Shown: positions 52,802-63,988 of the stretch, piece after piece
Layout of the letters: each line of letters starts with the position of its first letter
Position numbering within the stretch: position 1 is the stretch's first letter
Assembly (NCBI RefSeq): GCF_910596095.1
Contig: NC_056546.1
Coordinates: 15,850,925-15,914,924, forward strand
Direction: 5' to 3'
DNA length: 64,000 nucleotides
Source: Thunnus maccoyii
Lineage: Eukaryota; Chordata; Actinopteri; Scombriformes; Scombridae
The notes under the pieces: model-generated
What the model was told of the DNA's origin: nothing
The model's input: only the letters and a program-made list of their open reading frames with translations
Database searches by the model: none
Made by a program: the position numbers and the translations under genes

Positions 52802-55800
52802 AGAGATGAAGGTCTGAATAGGCCCTAGTGAGGAGGTGATTTACCCACAGCCTGCCTGGAATCATAATGAGAGGGCCTTTTTTACACCAGCACAAAGACG
52901 CACTCCATCCAAGCTGCTCTCTCCTCTAACCAAACAGCAAGCGTCTGTCTGACATCAGCTAACAAGCACGTATTACCGTACTGACTGGAGAGAGGTAGTC
53001 CGAGAGCTGCCAGCCTCGAGTCATCTCGCACTATATAAGTAACATAGCTCAGGCGGAATTAAGAAATGGGTGATATTAGATTGGAAAAAAGGGGATTATT
53101 TGGTATTTTGAACTGCTGTTGCATGTTTGTGCTTTTGTTTTCTCAAGAATGGGTATCCTGTTAAAGAGAGGGCTTCAAAAGACACTCATCCTCAGGTAAT
53201 TAAACTAGCATTGGAGCTGAAAATCTGTGTCTATTTTTTTCTCTGATCTCATCTCTTCAGTATGACTTGGCACATGACTTGGTTTCATTAGTTGTTTTGA
53301 CCCTTGGCAGGCATAGTGAACCATGTTCATCTTGTTTTAAAGGCACACAGTGTGTTGTCATCCATCAGAAGTGTAAGATAAGTTTTATCTGAGGGTTGAA
53401 AGATCGTTTAGGAATGCTTAACCAAAATCTGAAGTGAAAGTTAATTAGGCTGTTTGGGGATATAGAGCATACTGGCATTTCATTTCTTATGTAAGATGTT
53501 TGTATAACATGTGTCTTCTAACTCCTAAGATAAGAGAGCCCACCACTATCCTAGTTGCTTTAAGATCCTTGTAAAGCATGGGGCTGCATTGCATGTGCCT
53601 ATAACAAGCATCGTGGTACTGGCATTAGAGAACTTTAATGTTTGATAAATCTTTTATCAGTAACTGTAATCCATGAGTCTTCCTGAAGCAATATATTGTA
53701 GTCATTGTAATTGCTTGGAAACCTGAAGTGAGTGGTTCAAGGCGGAGCTCAGAGGATCCAACATTTTGGTCTAAACAAAGTAAAACATCTCTGTCTCTGG
53801 AAAACATCTTCGTCAACATCTGTTGAGTGGATTGTCATACAATTTAGAACTTCCACAGACATTCATGGTCTTCAAAGGATAAATTATAGTTACTGTAATC
53901 TATCAACCTTACAAAAAGCCCCACTCACCCACTGGCAGGTGTAAAATTCCACTTGTCACTCCACTTTACTTCACTGTAATGACCATTCAGCAAACACCAC
54001 ATGTACTGTAGGCTAAAACCTTTAAACACGTCATGCCACTGAAATGATAACTCACTTTATTGCAGTAACAATATTGCACGCTCTGGCGCCACCCTCAGGC
54101 CAAAGTTTACATTTTTTGTCTCATAAGTGGCAAAGATCTAAGAACATTATAGTTGTTTGTCCATTTTTCATTCATCATACAATTTTTTTTCTGGGATGCA
54201 TTGAGTATTACAGCCTTACAAATGTTCTAGATTTTTAGTGTTGTTAGTGTTTCCCATATGAACAATAACTCCAGCATGCTTTCTTTGATCATTGGATACT
54301 GGTTTTGACTGAGTCAGAGCTGAGTATCCCAACACCTTTTTTGTGCCATCACCAAAACTATCATATAATTTTTTTGTTATCATTCTGTTATCTATATGTT
54401 TATGTGTCTGAATGGTGTATTCTGTATCTACTGTTTACTGTACTTCATCTTACTCTCACTGACTTTTGCTGCTCTAAAAGCCTCTTCTTGTGTTTTTTTT
54501 TTCTCTCCAACCCTTTCACTGTCCAGCTGCCCTCTGATGGCCAAGCCGGACAGCAGTCAGGTCCGTCTCGTGTGGCAGCGGTCGGCCCATACATCCAGTC
54601 GTCCACTATGCCCCGGGGCCAAGTGAGACACGACCTGCTTGTAAAACCAGCTTACCCAGACGGTACTGCCACCCTACCAGCCCACGACCCGCAGAACAAG
54701 GCCAGCACAGGTGAGCAACCAGAGACAACGCACCGCCTGCAGCCTCTCATCTCATAACTTAAGCCTTTTCCTTTCTGACCATGACGTGGGTGTCTGCTGG
54801 GGCCTACTTGGCAGCAGGCTTCCACTTTGTCCTGTCTGTCATTTTAAATATAATTTAGTTAGCCAAAGTTAAGTCAGCAACAGCTCACTCAGCAGCAGAG
54901 TTAAAAAATGAAGCTTACATTTCCAGATCAAATATAGTAGTGAGGAGTTTAAAGGTCGATAGAGTACGAGCCAAGTAGAGAGAGAAAGAAATTACTAGTG
55001 TGCCCTTCATTTGTTTTTGTGTCATCATGGAGTCAGGTATGGTTGGTTTTTTTTGTTTGTTTTTTTTAATTAAAATATGACAAGACTGTCCTGGTTCCAG
55101 CAGGAGCAGAGGATTCTGGGACACCTGCTGATGTCACTCTGAGCTCAGAAGGTAGCCATCCTGGATGGTGTGTTGTGATCTAGTATTGCTGAACCTGAAC
55201 ATTACAATCTTTCGTCAACTTTCCTGAATTTTTCTGAAGAACTTTTATATGTTTTGCAGTGAGTGAACGACTTTTTGAACCAGTGTTTTTGCCATGGTGT
55301 GTGTTTCTGTGCCATTCTTTATACCAGCTCACATTACACTAGTCATTATTTATTCACAGGCAAATTAGTGAATGTTTCAAATTAATGCTCACCGTAATGA
55401 CCAGCCTGTAGAATTATGTAAATATGAGCTTCAATTATTGTGTTTGTTGTTTGGTTCAGATTAATACTCTGTATCTTCGTCAGGGCTTTGTAGTCAAACG
55501 AATCCAAATTACAAAGCATTGATTTACAGACAGAGACAGAAGGTTAGCGGAAAGCTGAGCACGACTGCAAAGTTTTTCAGAAGATCAGTCCTGACTTTTT
55601 ATCTGAACTAACTATTGATGCAAAATCTAGATTTTAAACTTGAAGAGACAGACGGGGACGTCTGACTTTGCTTTTGAACACACAACGTATCTGATCTAGA
55701 AGTTATTTTTACAGAATAACTTTTTAATTAGTTATTTTTATCGTTTTTTTTAAATTTTAAAGTCGAGTTTGAGAGATGGTGCAGAGTAAGCTGCTGTTGC

Positions 55801-58800
55801 ACCAGCATCTTCTCCCCATGGACTGCAGTAGCATGTGTGCTGTGTAATATAGGGCGTCTGGCCAAATGGATGACGGACCAGAGCAACATATCTCATTTAA
55901 AGATGCTCTTTGTGCCATCCTCCATGAGTAATTCTTTCTCACACGCTCCATCTCTGACTCGCTCTCTTAGCCTTTCTTAAATCAGTCCCCCAGTGGATAG
56001 TGGGCCAGCAGTGCACTTCATGCTATTAAAAATGAATGATCCAACACCAAAATTAGTCATTACAAAACAACAGCAGAAGGGACCACCCCCCGTCCTTATT
56101 CCCTCTCTCTCTCTTAACATCCTCATCAGCCCATATATTCCTATTAAAACAACAAAACACATACAGGAAGTAAATGTAACAGGTTTTTCCCAAGCTGTCA
56201 GGATGTTGCACGCAATTATTTCTGCATGCTGAGTTGATTTGCAATATGGAAAAAAGAGAGATAGGGATGGGCGGGGAGGCAGAGGAATCTGCTCTAGTGT
56301 ACACCCATTGCCAGTTTCTCTCTAACCGGGATGTTGTGCAGAGGATCAGGCAGGCTCCTAGGGGTTGTGCTGGTCTCTGCATGGCCCCTCAGGGGGGCCC
56401 TTGCCTGGGCCCAGCCAACAGCATGTCTAGAGCAAAGGGAGATCTGGAGCTCTAAGGCTACTTTGTTTTTCTTGTCTTTTGAATGCATCTTCCTCAGAAG
56501 CCATGTTCTTGCTTAAGCCTCTGAAAGAGCTGCGGGCTAAGAGAAAAGGTACACACTTGTGTTTGTGTGTGCGTGTGTGCTCCTCAACGGCTTTCTTTCA
56601 ATGTGTTTATTTTTCATGCGAGTGACTCACTGAAAAAATATGGAAAGATATGAAAAGATAATATTTTCATCATTTCCTAGCTGGATCTTTGGTCCTGTTT
56701 GCTTGTTTTGCTGCTGTTTGTTAAAGCGTGTTTGTTGAGCTTTCTCTTCAGTTCTTTTTCTGCCGCTCTAAATGGGTCAGTTGGAACAAACACATAACCT
56801 TCAGTTGAACTGACATTCTATGTGGATTCTGACCAACCCAATCAGGTCTTGTACGCTGTACACGTGTGTGTGTTTGTTGGAGTATTTTTACAACACCTCT
56901 CGAGAGGGAGCATTTAACTACAATCTGCAGGCACTGCGATGGAAATGATGTTTTAACCAGCTTTGATGTGATGCTAATCTTGCCAGTTGCACAGAGCCCT
57001 GTGCTTTTGTAGCTCATCTGACTGTGGATGTCTGCGGACATGCATGGCCACTGGCTGGGTCTTAGTCAGTCAACCAAAAAACAAATAATGAGTAAAGAGG
57101 GAGGCAAAATGCTACAAAATCCACTCTGATGCTCTGTTCTTCTTCGCAACTTTCTGTTGATCTTCCTCCTCTCCTGTGTATCCCCCAGGCCTTCAATCAT
57201 CCAAGCTGGCAGACTGGAGCTCTGCAGGTCCAGAGTCCAACACCAACGGTCATGGTCCAGCTTCAACACTGCCACGAATGACCTCTCACTCTAACTCTCA
57301 AACAGAACAAGGTAAGGGACATACATAGATGCAATCACCAGCAGTCACACTCTTAATGTACACAAACACAGCATTTCCACAGAAACTGCCCTGGAATACC
57401 TTCCTGTAACTGTGGCCAAAATATTAACTGTTGATAAGGCAGAACAAAAGCTTCCAAAGGGGCCTTTGTTCTGTTTTTTCACAGAATCACTATGTGTCTG
57501 AACATGTGAGCCAAAACTGATTGCTGCCTCTACATGTGGTCTGTGATTAGATGAAACGGAACTGAAGAAGGACAGGAAGGTGCGTCCTGTTTCCATGTTT
57601 GAGCCAACGGAGGTTCCCACCACCTCTCTCCGAAAAAATCAGAGCAGTGATGACTTGGTCAGGGATGCTCAGGTGAGAGGGAATAAAAAACACACTCCTT
57701 TCATTTTCACAGGAAAACCTAATTGGTCAGATTTGTTAATTACCAGCAACAATATACCCTGGCATCTAATTTTCTGTCTCTCTCTTCTCTCATCTTTCAG
57801 TCTGCTCTCAAGGCCCCAGTCAAGGTGCCTCCACCTGTCCCTACCAAACCAAAAGGCCCTGGTGTTGTGCCCTATGGCAAACCAGGCCTCAACACAGGCA
57901 CCTTCCCTAAAGCCAAGCCCCACAGCCAGCAGCCTCAGGTCGCACAGGGCCGTGGCCCTCTCCCGCCCTCACAGAGCCAGACACTCCCCCTACCCCCCAA
58001 GCAAGACACTCCACCTGCCGCCACGGTACGGCCCTTCACCCCAGAGCTGCCCTCCTCCAAAGACACCAACCTGAGTAAGCCCCAGACCTTAGCGGCCAGC
58101 TCCATTTACTCCATGTACACACAGCAGCCTGGCTCAGGGAAGCCATTCCAGCCTGGTTTGCAGGGCACTCTCACCAGGGCCCAGAGCCGCACCAACGGAT
58201 TTGTCAGTGGTAAGAATATGCAGTTGTTTTAACTTTTTTAAATGGCTGTATGGACAGTGACGTTGAGTGTACTGTAAAGCTTTATCTAAAGCTGATCATG
58301 TGAACACAGATGAATGTGGCCATTGGTTATCCGAATAGATTAAATTCTATTAGTCAGCCCAGTCATAACAGCACCATCTTCTCTAATATGCTTTGTCTCT
58401 AAGCTCACTGCTTAATGTAACGTCACATCTTACAGGATCCTGTGTTAGAACAAGCTTATAGCCAGTGCATTTAAATGGATTACATGTAGAAACAGAAGAT
58501 CACACTTTGATTTAAGCATCAATCCACTGTAATGCACAAAGTCTGTCTGAAGTAAGTATCCTTTTGAGTGGAGTGAATGGTGATATTAAATCTCATGACT
58601 AATGTTCGAGTAGAAAACAAGGTGTGACAAAGTCATATCTAAAGGTAATGGATGTGAACAACATAACTATATATTCACTGTAGGATAAATCTGCCCTGCT
58701 GTTGTTGTATTCAGCATATTCAGTCAAGTCAGTTTTATTTATATAGCGCCAAATTATAATAGAGGGGCAATTTTCATATAGAGCAGGTCTAGACTGTATT

Positions 58801-61800
58801 CTTTACAATACTATTTACACACACCCAACATTTCCCTATTAGCAAGCACTTGGCGACAGTGGTAAGGAAAAACCTTTTAACAGGAAGTAACCTTGAGTAG
58901 AACCGGACTCTGGGTGGGCGGCCATCTGCCTCGATTGGTTGGGTTGGGTTGGGGGGTAGGAGGAGAATGAGAGAGAGATAGAAATAGAAGGAGGAAAGAG
59001 AGCATAGCACAATGCAAGTTCCAGGTAGAGCTGTAGTATAATAATGATAATGATAATAATAGTAGATTAATAAGACTTATAATAATAATAATTGTAGCAG
59101 TGGGTATTGAGCAGGATCACAGGGGTAGTGAGTGGCTTGCAATCACAGATTCTACACCTCAGGAGGCAGAAATACTTGCAGAAAGCAACAGGAGGAGAGG
59201 GGATAGAGACGAGAAAGCTCAAAACTACAGGAGTTAGTAACATGCATTAATGGGACATGAATGCGTACAGATGGAGAGGGAGAGGAGGAGAGAGGAGCTC
59301 AGTGTATCATGAGGTCCCCTGGCAGTCTATAGCAGCATAACTAGGGGCTGATCCAAGGTGAGCCTGGTTGGCCCTAACTATAAGCTTTATCAAAAAAATA
59401 TAGAGAGGGTGCCTCCCGGACCCAAACTGGAAGATGGTTCCACAGGAGAGGAGCCTGATAGCTGCCTCTTTCTACTCTGCCTTATTCTACTTTTGGAGAC
59501 TATAGGAACCACAAGTAAGCCTGCATTTTGGGAGTGCAGTGTTCTAGTAGGGTAATAAGGTACTATGAGCTCTTTAAGATATGATGATGCCTGACTATTG
59601 AGGGCTTTGTAGGTGAGGAGAAGGATTTTAATCTCTATTCTGGATTTTACAGGGAGCTAGTGCAGAGAAGCTAATATGGGAGAAATATGATCTTTTCCTA
59701 GTTTTTGTCAGTACACGTGCAGCTGCATTCCGGATCAGCTGGAGAATTTTTAGAGACTTGTTGTGGCAGCCTGATAATTGGATAATTGGAATTGTAATAA
59801 TCCGGCTTAGAAGTAACAAAAGGGTTGACTAGTTTTTCTACATCATTTTGAGACCAAACGTATCCTGATCAAAGATAACTCACAATTTCCTTATGCTTCC
59901 TGTGTTTGGGTATAGATCAGTGTCTGTTGAGGGCAGGAGGTGATGAATTTTGTCTCGAATAGTCAGAATTTTTTCATTAAATAAGCTCATAAAGTCATTA
60001 CTACCAAGAGCTATAGGAATACATGGATCAATAGAGTTATGACTCTTTGTCAGCCGGTCCAAAAGTGCTGAAAAGGAACCTAGAGCTGTTTTTATTCTCT
60101 GCTATTAATGATGAGTAATAGGTGGCTCTGGCATTACAGAGGGCCTCTCTATATGTTTTAAGACTATCTTGACAAACTAAGCGAGATTCTTCCAGTTTGG
60201 TGGAGCGCCATATCCTTTTGAGTTTTCGCGATGTTTGCTTTAATTTGCGAGTTTGAGAGTTATACCATGGAGCTAAACTCTTTTGTTCTATTATCTTCTT
60301 TTTTAGAGGGGTAATAGAGCTGAGTGTTATTCGCAGTGAGCCTTCAGCATTATAAACAAGACAATCAGTTTGGGAGGGATTCAAGTTAGCATAAGAGTCC
60401 TCTGTTGTTTAGACATGGCATTGAATTAAAAGCTGATGGAATCACTTCCTTAAATTTAGCTACAGCACTATCAGATAGACATCTAGTGAAGATATTTTTG
60501 CTTAATGGCGTGTAATCCAGTAATAGGAATTCAAAGCTTATTAAATAATGGTCCGATAAAAGAGAATTCTGGACTTTTAAATGTTCAATTTCGACGCCAA
60601 ATGCCAGAACAAGGTCGACAGTGTGGTTAAAACAGTGAGCAGGTTTATTTACACTCTGAGAGAAGCCAATTGAGTCTAATATTGACATAAACACAGTGCT
60701 AAGGCTATCATTATTGACGTCCACATGAATATTAAAATCACCTCTTATTTGTAAGGACTAAACTTGATTTAAAAACTCTAAGAACTCATAAAATTCAGAG
60801 TACGGGCCAGGAGGGCGGTACACTATAACAAATAGAACTGGCTGTAATGTTTTCCAGGTTGACAAGAAAATGTTCACACGTCACTGACCCGAGGAGCAGC
60901 TAGAGAGGCAAAGCCATCTGTTACATCTCCCCTTTTGAAACACAATCACAAGCAACCATACCTGCTACTTTCTGACTGAAATTGTGGAAATTAAATGGAA
61001 GAAATTTTTCTCCAACCTTGAGTCTGTTCAGAGGATTTTTTCTTAAAATGCAGACTAACTCTATTAGATGAATATTATTTTGTAAATATACTCAAGGAAA
61101 AGAGGAAAAAATGTGTAATTCAACAAGAGAACAGGAACAAGCAGGTTTCTTTACAGCCATCAAATAACACAAGAAGTGTCTTGGTTGAAAGAATAATATA
61201 TCTTTATCAGATTTTGCTCGATGCAATTTAAAGTTCTCTTTCTTTGGGCTCTGTTCTGTCGCAGGGGTTAAATACAGAATCTATCTCATAATTAAAATTT
61301 CATTGTAATTACGTGTTGAAGGCAGCGGTAATGTGGCTTCATCTCATATTCATCACGCTATAATGCTTTGCTTTGTGTTTTTTCTGTCATAATTGGTTGT
61401 GAAAGTTTTATAAATCCATTTCACTTCACTGAGAAGTTACAAATCAAAAGCAGCAGGGAAAGGAACAGTGAAATAGGGCCAAGAAAGTAGTTCATACAGT
61501 GTGATAGAGAAAGAAGATCGATGGTAATGAGACCTTCAGTGACCCTTCACACGTTACATCTAACAAGTAACACAAGATAGCATCTCTACATACTTTGCAG
61601 TCTTAACATTTGTATTCTACGTTTGTGTTTGTAGTGTACGGCAAACCAGTGATCCCCAGTGGAGGCTCTCAACACCCAGAGAACCCTTATCTGGACCGCC
61701 GTTCCCCAGCCCTAGAATCTGAGGTGGACCACAATGGAGCCTACCACATGGGTCCCAGCCCATCTGAGAGCTCTCAACCAGAGACTGAGCGTATCCCCCG

Positions 61801-63988
61801 TCCCCTCAGCCCCACCAAACTTCTCCCCTTCATTTCCAACCCCTACCGGCATCAGAGTGACGGGGACCTGGAAGCCCTGAGAAAGAAGCTCTACAATGCT
61901 CCCAGGCCCCTGAAGAAACGCAGCTCCATCACTGAACCAGAGGGCCCTGCTGGTCCCAACATTCAGAAACTCCTCTATCAGAAGACCACACTGGCCGCTA
62001 TGGAAACCACTGTGACTACACCAACAACTCCCACCTATGCCAGTGAGGCAGAGAAGGCAGCGGAGGGATCTGTGGGGCCGCATGTTCCAGGCCCTCTGAG
62101 TGGTGCAGAGAACCACCCATCAGAGGCGGGACAGTCTCTGGAGGGAGGACAAGTGCCATCTCAGATCATTCCAGCCCCTGCTGAACAAACCAAACCACCT
62201 TCAACAATCCCAGAGAGCGAAGACATTATCCCCCCTCCTCCTCCATCCCACCCAGCCCCCAGACCAGATGACAGCCTTTTCCCACCACCACCCTCTGCTG
62301 GCTTGGATGACACAATGCCCAACCTGCCCCCTCCACCTCCGGAGGGCTTCCTGGAAGAGTTCCCCCCCTACCCACCACCCCCATACCCCAGCGGAGCAGA
62401 GCAGGACAGCTTGGGAGAGGACACCTTTAACATGAAAGCACCAGAGGTCACTGGTCAAGTCACTCTGCCACCGGTACGAATCATCATCATTAGTGGCTTT
62501 CATTTTGTGTAGTTTGTGTTTGTTGACGGGTATATTGATCAGTCACGGTATTAAGGGCTGTGGTCACCACATACCTGAGTCCACAGTATAGATAGCCCTT
62601 GTTTGCTTTTACGCTACGTGTGTTTTTAAATCCCCTCACATGTTTGTTTGTTAGTTCCACAGGGGCAGGTCATGGGTTACAATTAGCCCAGGCTCTAGAT
62701 TTCACATTATACTTTTTAATAGCCCTCTGGTCAACAGCAGTGACCTGATCTGATGTTATATAATGAAATAATACCTATCAAGTACTGCTATTGTTTCTGG
62801 AGAAAATGGGCCTTATTCTACTTACACTAAGCGGATACCCACCCCACTTTCCCTCCAGATTCCTGTTACGTCCCACCTCCTTCTCATTTACTCAGATGCA
62901 TTCTGTGTTGAAAATAAACACCAGTTTACATTTTCTTGCTGTTAAGCTCTTAGTGATCCTCTTTAAACAGGTTTTATGGTGAGGTGGCAGGTTTTACTCC
63001 AAAAAGGCGAACCAATGAGAAATCAGTGTTATGACCCATTTTCTTTTCCCTCCCACATACCCTCCTCTTGTCACCGTCTTTCAAGAGCTGTTGAGAAACA
63101 TAATATTTTTTTAACTTCACTGATGGAGAAATGCTCCTAATCAGGTTGCATAATCATCTTTTTAGAGAAATGGATTTGTTTCTTACAGCTTGTGCTGATG
63201 AACTGGATTAGCAATGTACTAAGACCTGGAAAAACAAGTCCCTCCTCTTCTTTCAGTCCAGATTGAACACAGCACAGAGCGGACACTTGTACCTCAGCAG
63301 GAAGTGGGCTCTAGCAGTCTCACGTCTTAGATTTATATTTATTTTTTTCTGTGTTTTAATGGCTGTTTTAAGATCATTTGCGTGATGCGTAATTATGCTT
63401 GTGTCTTTAGGGGAAGAGGACAAATTTGCGCAAGGTTGGCTCTGAACGCATCGATCACAAAATGAGAGTGAAGTTCAACCCACTGGCTCTTCTGCTGGAC
63501 TCTTCTCTGGAGGGAGAGTTTGACCTGGTCCAGAGAATCATCTATGAGGTAAGAGTTTCTCTCCACAAGATATTATTAATTATATAAACTTGACTGTATG
63601 TTTCTCAGTATTTGCTACTGTATATAACATTCCTCATTTGCAAATTTCTTACACACATTTTCTGCTGCATTTGTAGGCTACCACGGTACTAAAAATGATT
63701 AAAAATACAATTATTTCACATTTATTCTGAGGATAAAATTAAACTTTGACTTATTATTATTATTATCATTATTATTATTATTATTAAGTTTTAGTACTAT
63801 TAAAGTATTATTAAAGTCTGTCTAACTTCACCCCTCATAACTTCTCAAACCCAGGTGGAGGATCCCAGTCAACCCAACGATGAAGGCATCACTGCTCTGC
63901 ACAATGCTGTCTGTGCCGGACATACAGAGATCGTCAAGTTTCTGGTTCAGTTTGGTGTCAACGTCAACGCTGCAGACAGTGACGGCTG
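33243..63988 (+). CDS. tp53bp2: tp53bp2 (ASPP2), 5' part: start codon to ankyrin repeats
   Basis: ASPP2 binds p53-family proteins, PP1, Bcl-2, NF-kB p65 and YAP. It steers p53 to pro-apoptotic genes and, with PAR-3, supports epithelial junctions. Fifteen constitutive coding exons join in frame to 977 codons plus two bases: 33243-33269, 45254-45401, 46518-46631, 48058-48128, 48914-49015, 50219-50393, 50614-50795, 50920-51084, 54527-54710, 57189-57311, 57551-57672, 57801-58209, 61635-62473, 63411-63548 and 63855-63988. The start encodes MRYEAKMMP (human MRFGSKMMP), and a TAA immediately precedes the ATG in frame. The first coding exon begins at 33113 as 5' UTR. The protein is closer to human ASPP2 than ASPP1, for example [10 protein letters not shown] and [18 protein letters not shown]. 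Teleosts may keep two copies (a and b), and I cannot tell which this is. The last ankyrin repeats and SH3 lie beyond the right edge. Confidence 0.97.
33686..34030 (-). repeat. Interspersed repeat, gctgcaac-type, copy 5
   Basis: It has the same minus-orientation interior as the copies at 1613 and 32051 (gattccagctta, ctatgacagtaagctgagta) and ends tcgttagttgcagcctta. It is inserted a few hundred bases into the first tp53bp2 intron. Confidence 0.82.
34097..34242. repeat. CA microsatellite and nearby TCA trinucleotide repeat
   Basis: (AC)n spans 34097-34145 and (TCA)10 spans 34213-34242. The second gives an artefactual poly-Met frame on the minus strand. Confidence 0.95.
34453..35085. mobile_element. 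Second TTAA-type foldback MITE (tp53bp2 intron 1)
   Basis: It starts TTAA then AGGACAGGTTCACA, like the element at 27839. The right half is the inverse of the left half: tcattcctcctgttcatact near 34543 pairs with the block near 35010. A short central palindrome sits around 34950-34990. The right terminus looks eroded, since the expected gtgaacctgtcct end is missing near 35085. It is longer than the xpo5 copy and non-coding. Confidence 0.75.
41904..42206. repeat. Diverged interspersed repeat cluster
   Basis: The left part (tagggctgggcagtatgg) and the right part, with several repeats of the accagcca / tggctggt theme (42061-42206), both resemble dispersed teleost repeats I recall. The repeated motif occurs in both orientations within 150 bp. 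Family unnamed. Confidence 0.5.
44276..44359. repeat. (GT)42 microsatellite
   Basis: A pure dinucleotide tract of 84 bp in the first coding intron of tp53bp2, with artefactual Val/Cys and Thr/His frames. Confidence 0.97.
45254..46631 (+). CDS. tp53bp2: tp53bp2 exons for the ubiquitin-like N-terminal domain
   Basis: The exons 45254-45401 and 46518-46631 encode about residues 10-96: [19 protein letters not shown], then [13 protein letters not shown] and [10 protein letters not shown], ending [15 protein letters not shown]. In human ASPP2 this is the beta-grasp, RAS-association-like domain that binds RAS and APP-BP1-type partners. Acceptor tcttctttcctcag-like and donor G/GTGAGC are good. The junction is phase 1 and restores [11 protein letters not shown] short linker exon follows at 48058-48128 (about 24 residues, [10 protein letters not shown]). 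Confidence 0.95.
46632..48057 (+). other. tp53bp2 intron 3
   Basis: GT-AG intron between two recognised exons. I see no repeat or exon inside it. The open frames are ordinary intron noise. Confidence 0.6.
48914..51084 (+). CDS. tp53bp2: tp53bp2 coiled-coil exons
   Basis: The exons 48914-49015, 50219-50393, 50614-50795 and 50920-51084 encode about residues 121-328. This is a Gln/Glu/Lys-rich helical region with heptads: [56 protein letters not shown], and [18 protein letters not shown] to [14 protein letters not shown]. In human ASPP2 this part mediates self-association and the PAR-3 interaction. All junctions are in phase and conservation with the human protein is very high. An intron of 1.2 kb (49016-50218) without recognisable content separates the first two exons. 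Confidence 0.96.
51346..51378 (+). CDS. tp53bp2: Candidate 33 bp cassette microexon of tp53bp2
   Basis: Between the exons ending 51084 and starting 54527, both phase 0, is a 33 bp stretch with acceptor gaagcctcag before it and donor AAC/GTAAGG after it. It would add 11 residues, [11 protein letters not shown], without a stop or frame change, right at the end of the coiled coil. I do not recall it in human ASPP2. It could be a regulated microexon or a chance pairing of splice-like sites. Confidence 0.45.
52214..52265. mobile_element. 52 bp TA-flanked foldback, Tc1-like terminus relic
   Basis: cagtagggtccaaa at 52214-52227 is exactly inverted as tttggaccctactg at 52252-52265, and TA lies directly outside each end. 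The terminus resembles a Tc1/mariner-type end I recall from fish. With only about 24 bp between the arms it is either a minimal MITE or a deletion product. Confidence 0.75.
52714..52798. repeat. (GT)n microsatellite
   Basis: An uninterrupted 85 bp GT tract inside a tp53bp2 intron. Confidence 0.97.
53800..54115. repeat. Diverged teleost interspersed repeat
   Basis: Phrases gttgagtggattgtcatac, ccacagacattcatggtc and tggcgccaccctcaggcc follow the order of a dispersed teleost repeat I recall. Boundaries and class are uncertain. Confidence 0.5.
54527..62473 (+). CDS. tp53bp2: tp53bp2 proline-rich central region exons
   Basis: The exons 54527-54710, 57189-57311, 57551-57672, 57801-58209 and 61635-62473 encode about residues 329-887. 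They include the human-like [17 protein letters not shown], the [15 protein letters not shown] block, [23 protein letters not shown], the basic [14 protein letters not shown] segment and the WW-binding PPPPYPSG motif that in ASPP2 contacts YAP. The last exon is the longest (839 bp). The stretch in 57189-57311 is weakly conserved but keeps ADWS near the human PDWS. Two extra phase-1 candidate exons lie between 54710 and 57189. Confidence 0.95.
55101..55151 (+). CDS. tp53bp2: Candidate 51 bp cassette exon of tp53bp2 (first)
   Basis: Flanked by acceptor ctggttccag and donor GAAG/GTAGCC. In phase 1 it reads [17 protein letters not shown] with no stop, and both ends match the phase-1 junction of the neighbouring exons (54710 and 57189). 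I do not recall a human equivalent. The donor is moderate. Confidence 0.4.
56498..56548 (+). CDS. tp53bp2: Candidate 51 bp cassette exon of tp53bp2 (second)
   Basis: A strong pyrimidine tract ending cttcctcag precedes it and a GTACAC donor follows. In phase 1 it encodes [17 protein letters not shown], a basic peptide, without a stop. Phases fit the exons on both sides, so it could be included alone or with the candidate at 55101. Not recalled in human. Confidence 0.45.
58210..61634 (+). other. tp53bp2 intron before the 839 bp exon
   Basis: A 3.4 kb GT-AG intron whose central two thirds is a decayed antisense LINE (58720-60880). The ends are unique sequence. Confidence 0.8.
58720..60880 (-). 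mobile_element. Decayed L2/CR1-clade LINE, antisense, RT core deleted
   Basis: Read on the minus strand: an APE endonuclease part ([10 protein letters not shown] near 60800, GDFNIH near 60740, [10 protein letters not shown]) at about 60390-60860, then a linker ([15 protein letters not shown]) at 59880-60384, then directly the post-RT segment [18 protein letters not shown] at 59628-59819. The polymerase palm that should lie between them is absent, so about 700 bp appears deleted near 59820-59880. There is a TAG stop in the endonuclease frame near 60760 and a frameshift near 60390. The low-coordinate part (58720-59600) matches the 3' part of a teleost repeat I recall (atttatatagcgccaaatt, cttggcgacagtggtaag). 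Left boundary approximate. The clade is a family-level guess, Maui-like. Confidence 0.85.
62474..63410 (+). other. tp53bp2 intron 13
   Basis: GT-AG intron of 937 bp between the proline-rich and PP1-motif exons. No repeat or exon is recognised. Confidence 0.6.
63411..63988 (+). CDS. tp53bp2: tp53bp2 PP1-motif and first ankyrin-repeat exons (gene continues right)
   Basis: The exons 63411-63548 and 63855-63988 encode [13 protein letters not shown], then RVKF (the PP1-binding RVxF-type motif), [20 protein letters not shown], and the ankyrin residues [20 protein letters not shown] with [13 protein letters not shown] at the end. The ankyrin/SH3 part is the p53- and Bcl-2-binding half of the protein. 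It stops mid-codon with donor TG/GTAAGT at 63988, 12 bases before the window edge, so the rest lies outside. A (TTA)n tract lies in the intron at 63751-63786. Confidence 0.96.
63751..63786. repeat. (TTA)n tract in a tp53bp2 intron
   Basis: An imperfect TTA trinucleotide tract just upstream of the last exon in the window. Confidence 0.85.

Larger units (their letters stand above)
51085..54526 (+). other. tp53bp2 intron 8 (3.4 kb)
   Basis: It contains a candidate 33 bp cassette exon (51346-51378), a 52 bp TA-flanked foldback (52214-52265), a (GT)n microsatellite (52714-52798) and a diverged repeat (53800-54115). The remainder is unremarkable. Confidence 0.7.

Noticed and set aside
59628..60724. 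Minus-strand open frames as possible host genes inside tp53bp2
   Set aside because: They are fragments of a LINE with a stop, a frameshift and a missing polymerase core.
61712..62116. 134-residue minus-strand open frame
   Set aside because: Antisense shadow of the 839 bp proline-rich exon.
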